DNA of 7,128 bases from Methanosphaera sp. rholeuAM74. Lineage in GTDB: Archaea; Methanobacteriota; Methanobacteria; Methanobacteriales; Methanobacteriaceae. The stretch spans positions 394-7,521 of the forward strand of contig MUZZ01000060.1 in assembly GCA_003266075.1 (NCBI GenBank). Direction: 5' to 3'. This document shows positions 6,485 to 7,128 of the stretch, in pieces. Below the pieces are notes generated by a model. The model was given only the letters and a program-made list of their open reading frames with translations, did no database searches and was not told where the DNA came from. Every line of letters starts with the position of its first letter. Position 1 is the first letter of the stretch. Both the position numbers and the translations under genes were made by a program.

Positions 6485-7128
6485 ATGGAACTAAACGATA
6501 TATTAATGTATGATGAGACCATATTCAAGGATTTAACAGTTTTTAACTCTGATTATCTGCCAGAAAACTTCAAGTTAAGACAACCACAAATGGAGGAAAT
6601 GGCATTATCATTAAGACCTGCACTGATGAAGGGAAAACCAACCAACAATATCATTCTCGGACCACCAGCTACGGGTAAGACAACAGCGATAAAGAAGCTC
6701 TTTGAAATGGCTCAGCTCGACTGTAGCGATGAGCTAATATGTGTCTATGTTAACTGTCAGCTACACTCCACAAAGTATGACATATTCTCACAAATCTATA
6801 AGAAGATGTTCGGTCACACCCCACCAGAAACTGGAGTACCCTTTGCAAAGATTTATAACGCAGTAATGAATGAACTATATGATACTGGAAAGGCGTTGAT
6901 TGTTGCATTAGATGATATTAACCATCTCTTCAAGGGCAATGTTATTAGCACTGTATTCTATGAAATCCTCAGAGCATACGAATCATTTGAAGGTGTGAGG
7001 ACGGGTATCTTCGCAGTCATATCCGACGTTGACTTCAGATACATCCTCGACAAGAATGTGGGGTCAATATTCAATGCTAATGAGATAAACTTCAACCCAT
7101 ACTCATATGAGGAAACATACCAAATCCT
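6485..7128 (+). CDS. cdc6: Orc1/Cdc6-type replication initiator, N-terminal 214 codons (cut by window edge)
   Basis: Archaeal Orc1/Cdc6 proteins are AAA+ ATPases that bind the replication origin and help load the MCM helicase. The N-terminus (NDILMYDETIF...F-N-S-D-Y-L-P-E-N-F, then RQPQMEEMALSLRPAL) is the typical opening. Walker A is GPPATGKTT (59-67), with the catalytic-class Lys65-Thr66. The Walker B region is L-I-V-A-L-D143-D144-I-N, where the usual second residue Glu is Asp. The sensor-1 strand reads F-A-V-I-S180-D181-V-D-F, with Ser where Asn is usual. The sequence then continues LDKNVGSIF and F-N-P-Y-S-Y-E-E, matching the end of the AAA+ core. The lid and winged-helix DNA-binding domains lie beyond position 7128. 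Archaea of this group usually carry two paralogs, and these substitutions may mark one of them. The gene could be co-transcribed with the lipid gene. Confidence 0.92.
   Translation, partial: MELNDILMYDETIFKDLTVFNSDYLPENFKLRQPQMEEMALSLRPALMKGKPTNNIILGPPATGKTTAIKKLFEMAQLDCSDELICVYVNCQLHSTKYDIFSQIYKKMFGHTPPETGVPFAKIYNAVMNELYDTGKALIVALDDINHLFKGNVISTVFYEILRAYESFEGVRTGIFAVISDVDFRYILDKNVGSIFNANEINFNPYSYEETYQI

Overview
The window comes from an AT-rich archaeon, most likely a gut methanogen of the order Methanobacteriales (Methanosphaera or Methanobrevibacter type). Three things point there. There is an archaeal membrane-lipid gene (UbiA-family digeranylgeranylglyceryl phosphate synthase). There is an archaeal Orc1/Cdc6 initiator gene. 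There is also a very large surface adhesin-like protein built from chlamydial-Pmp-type GGAI/FxxN beta-solenoid repeats followed by Ig-like repeats, a class abundant in these methanogens. TATA boxes and GTGAT or GGAGG ribosome binding sites also fit an archaeon. The genus is inferred, not proven.

Layout: (1) Positions 1-4608, minus strand: one uninterrupted reading frame of 1536 codons that runs off the left edge. It has a signal peptide, a large beta-solenoid with about 19 FxxN rungs, a second shorter solenoid that begins again with a copy of the same N-terminal cap, and an array of Ig-like repeats with an exact 94-residue (282-bp) period. Its C-terminus is outside the window. (2) Positions 4609-5613: about 1 kb of divergent, very AT-rich intergenic DNA. 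It holds a candidate minus-strand promoter for the adhesin, a strong plus-strand TATA box and Shine-Dalgarno-like sequence with no matching gene, a 12-bp palindrome, and what looks like the decayed end of a small protein gene (5336-5530, three internal stops). (3) Positions 5614-6432, plus strand: the lipid gene. (4) Positions 6485-7128, plus strand: the first 214 codons of an Orc1/Cdc6 ATPase, cut by the right edge.

The lipid synthase and Cdc6 genes are 52 bp apart in the same direction with no obvious terminator between them, so they may share a transcript. They act in unrelated processes (membrane ether-lipid synthesis and replication initiation). The adhesin is transcribed divergently and is a separate unit. 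I see no CRISPR array, tRNA, rRNA or intact mobile element. The less ordinary parts are the internal modular duplication in the adhesin, the decayed gene beside it, and the non-canonical Walker B and sensor-1 residues of the Cdc6 paralog.
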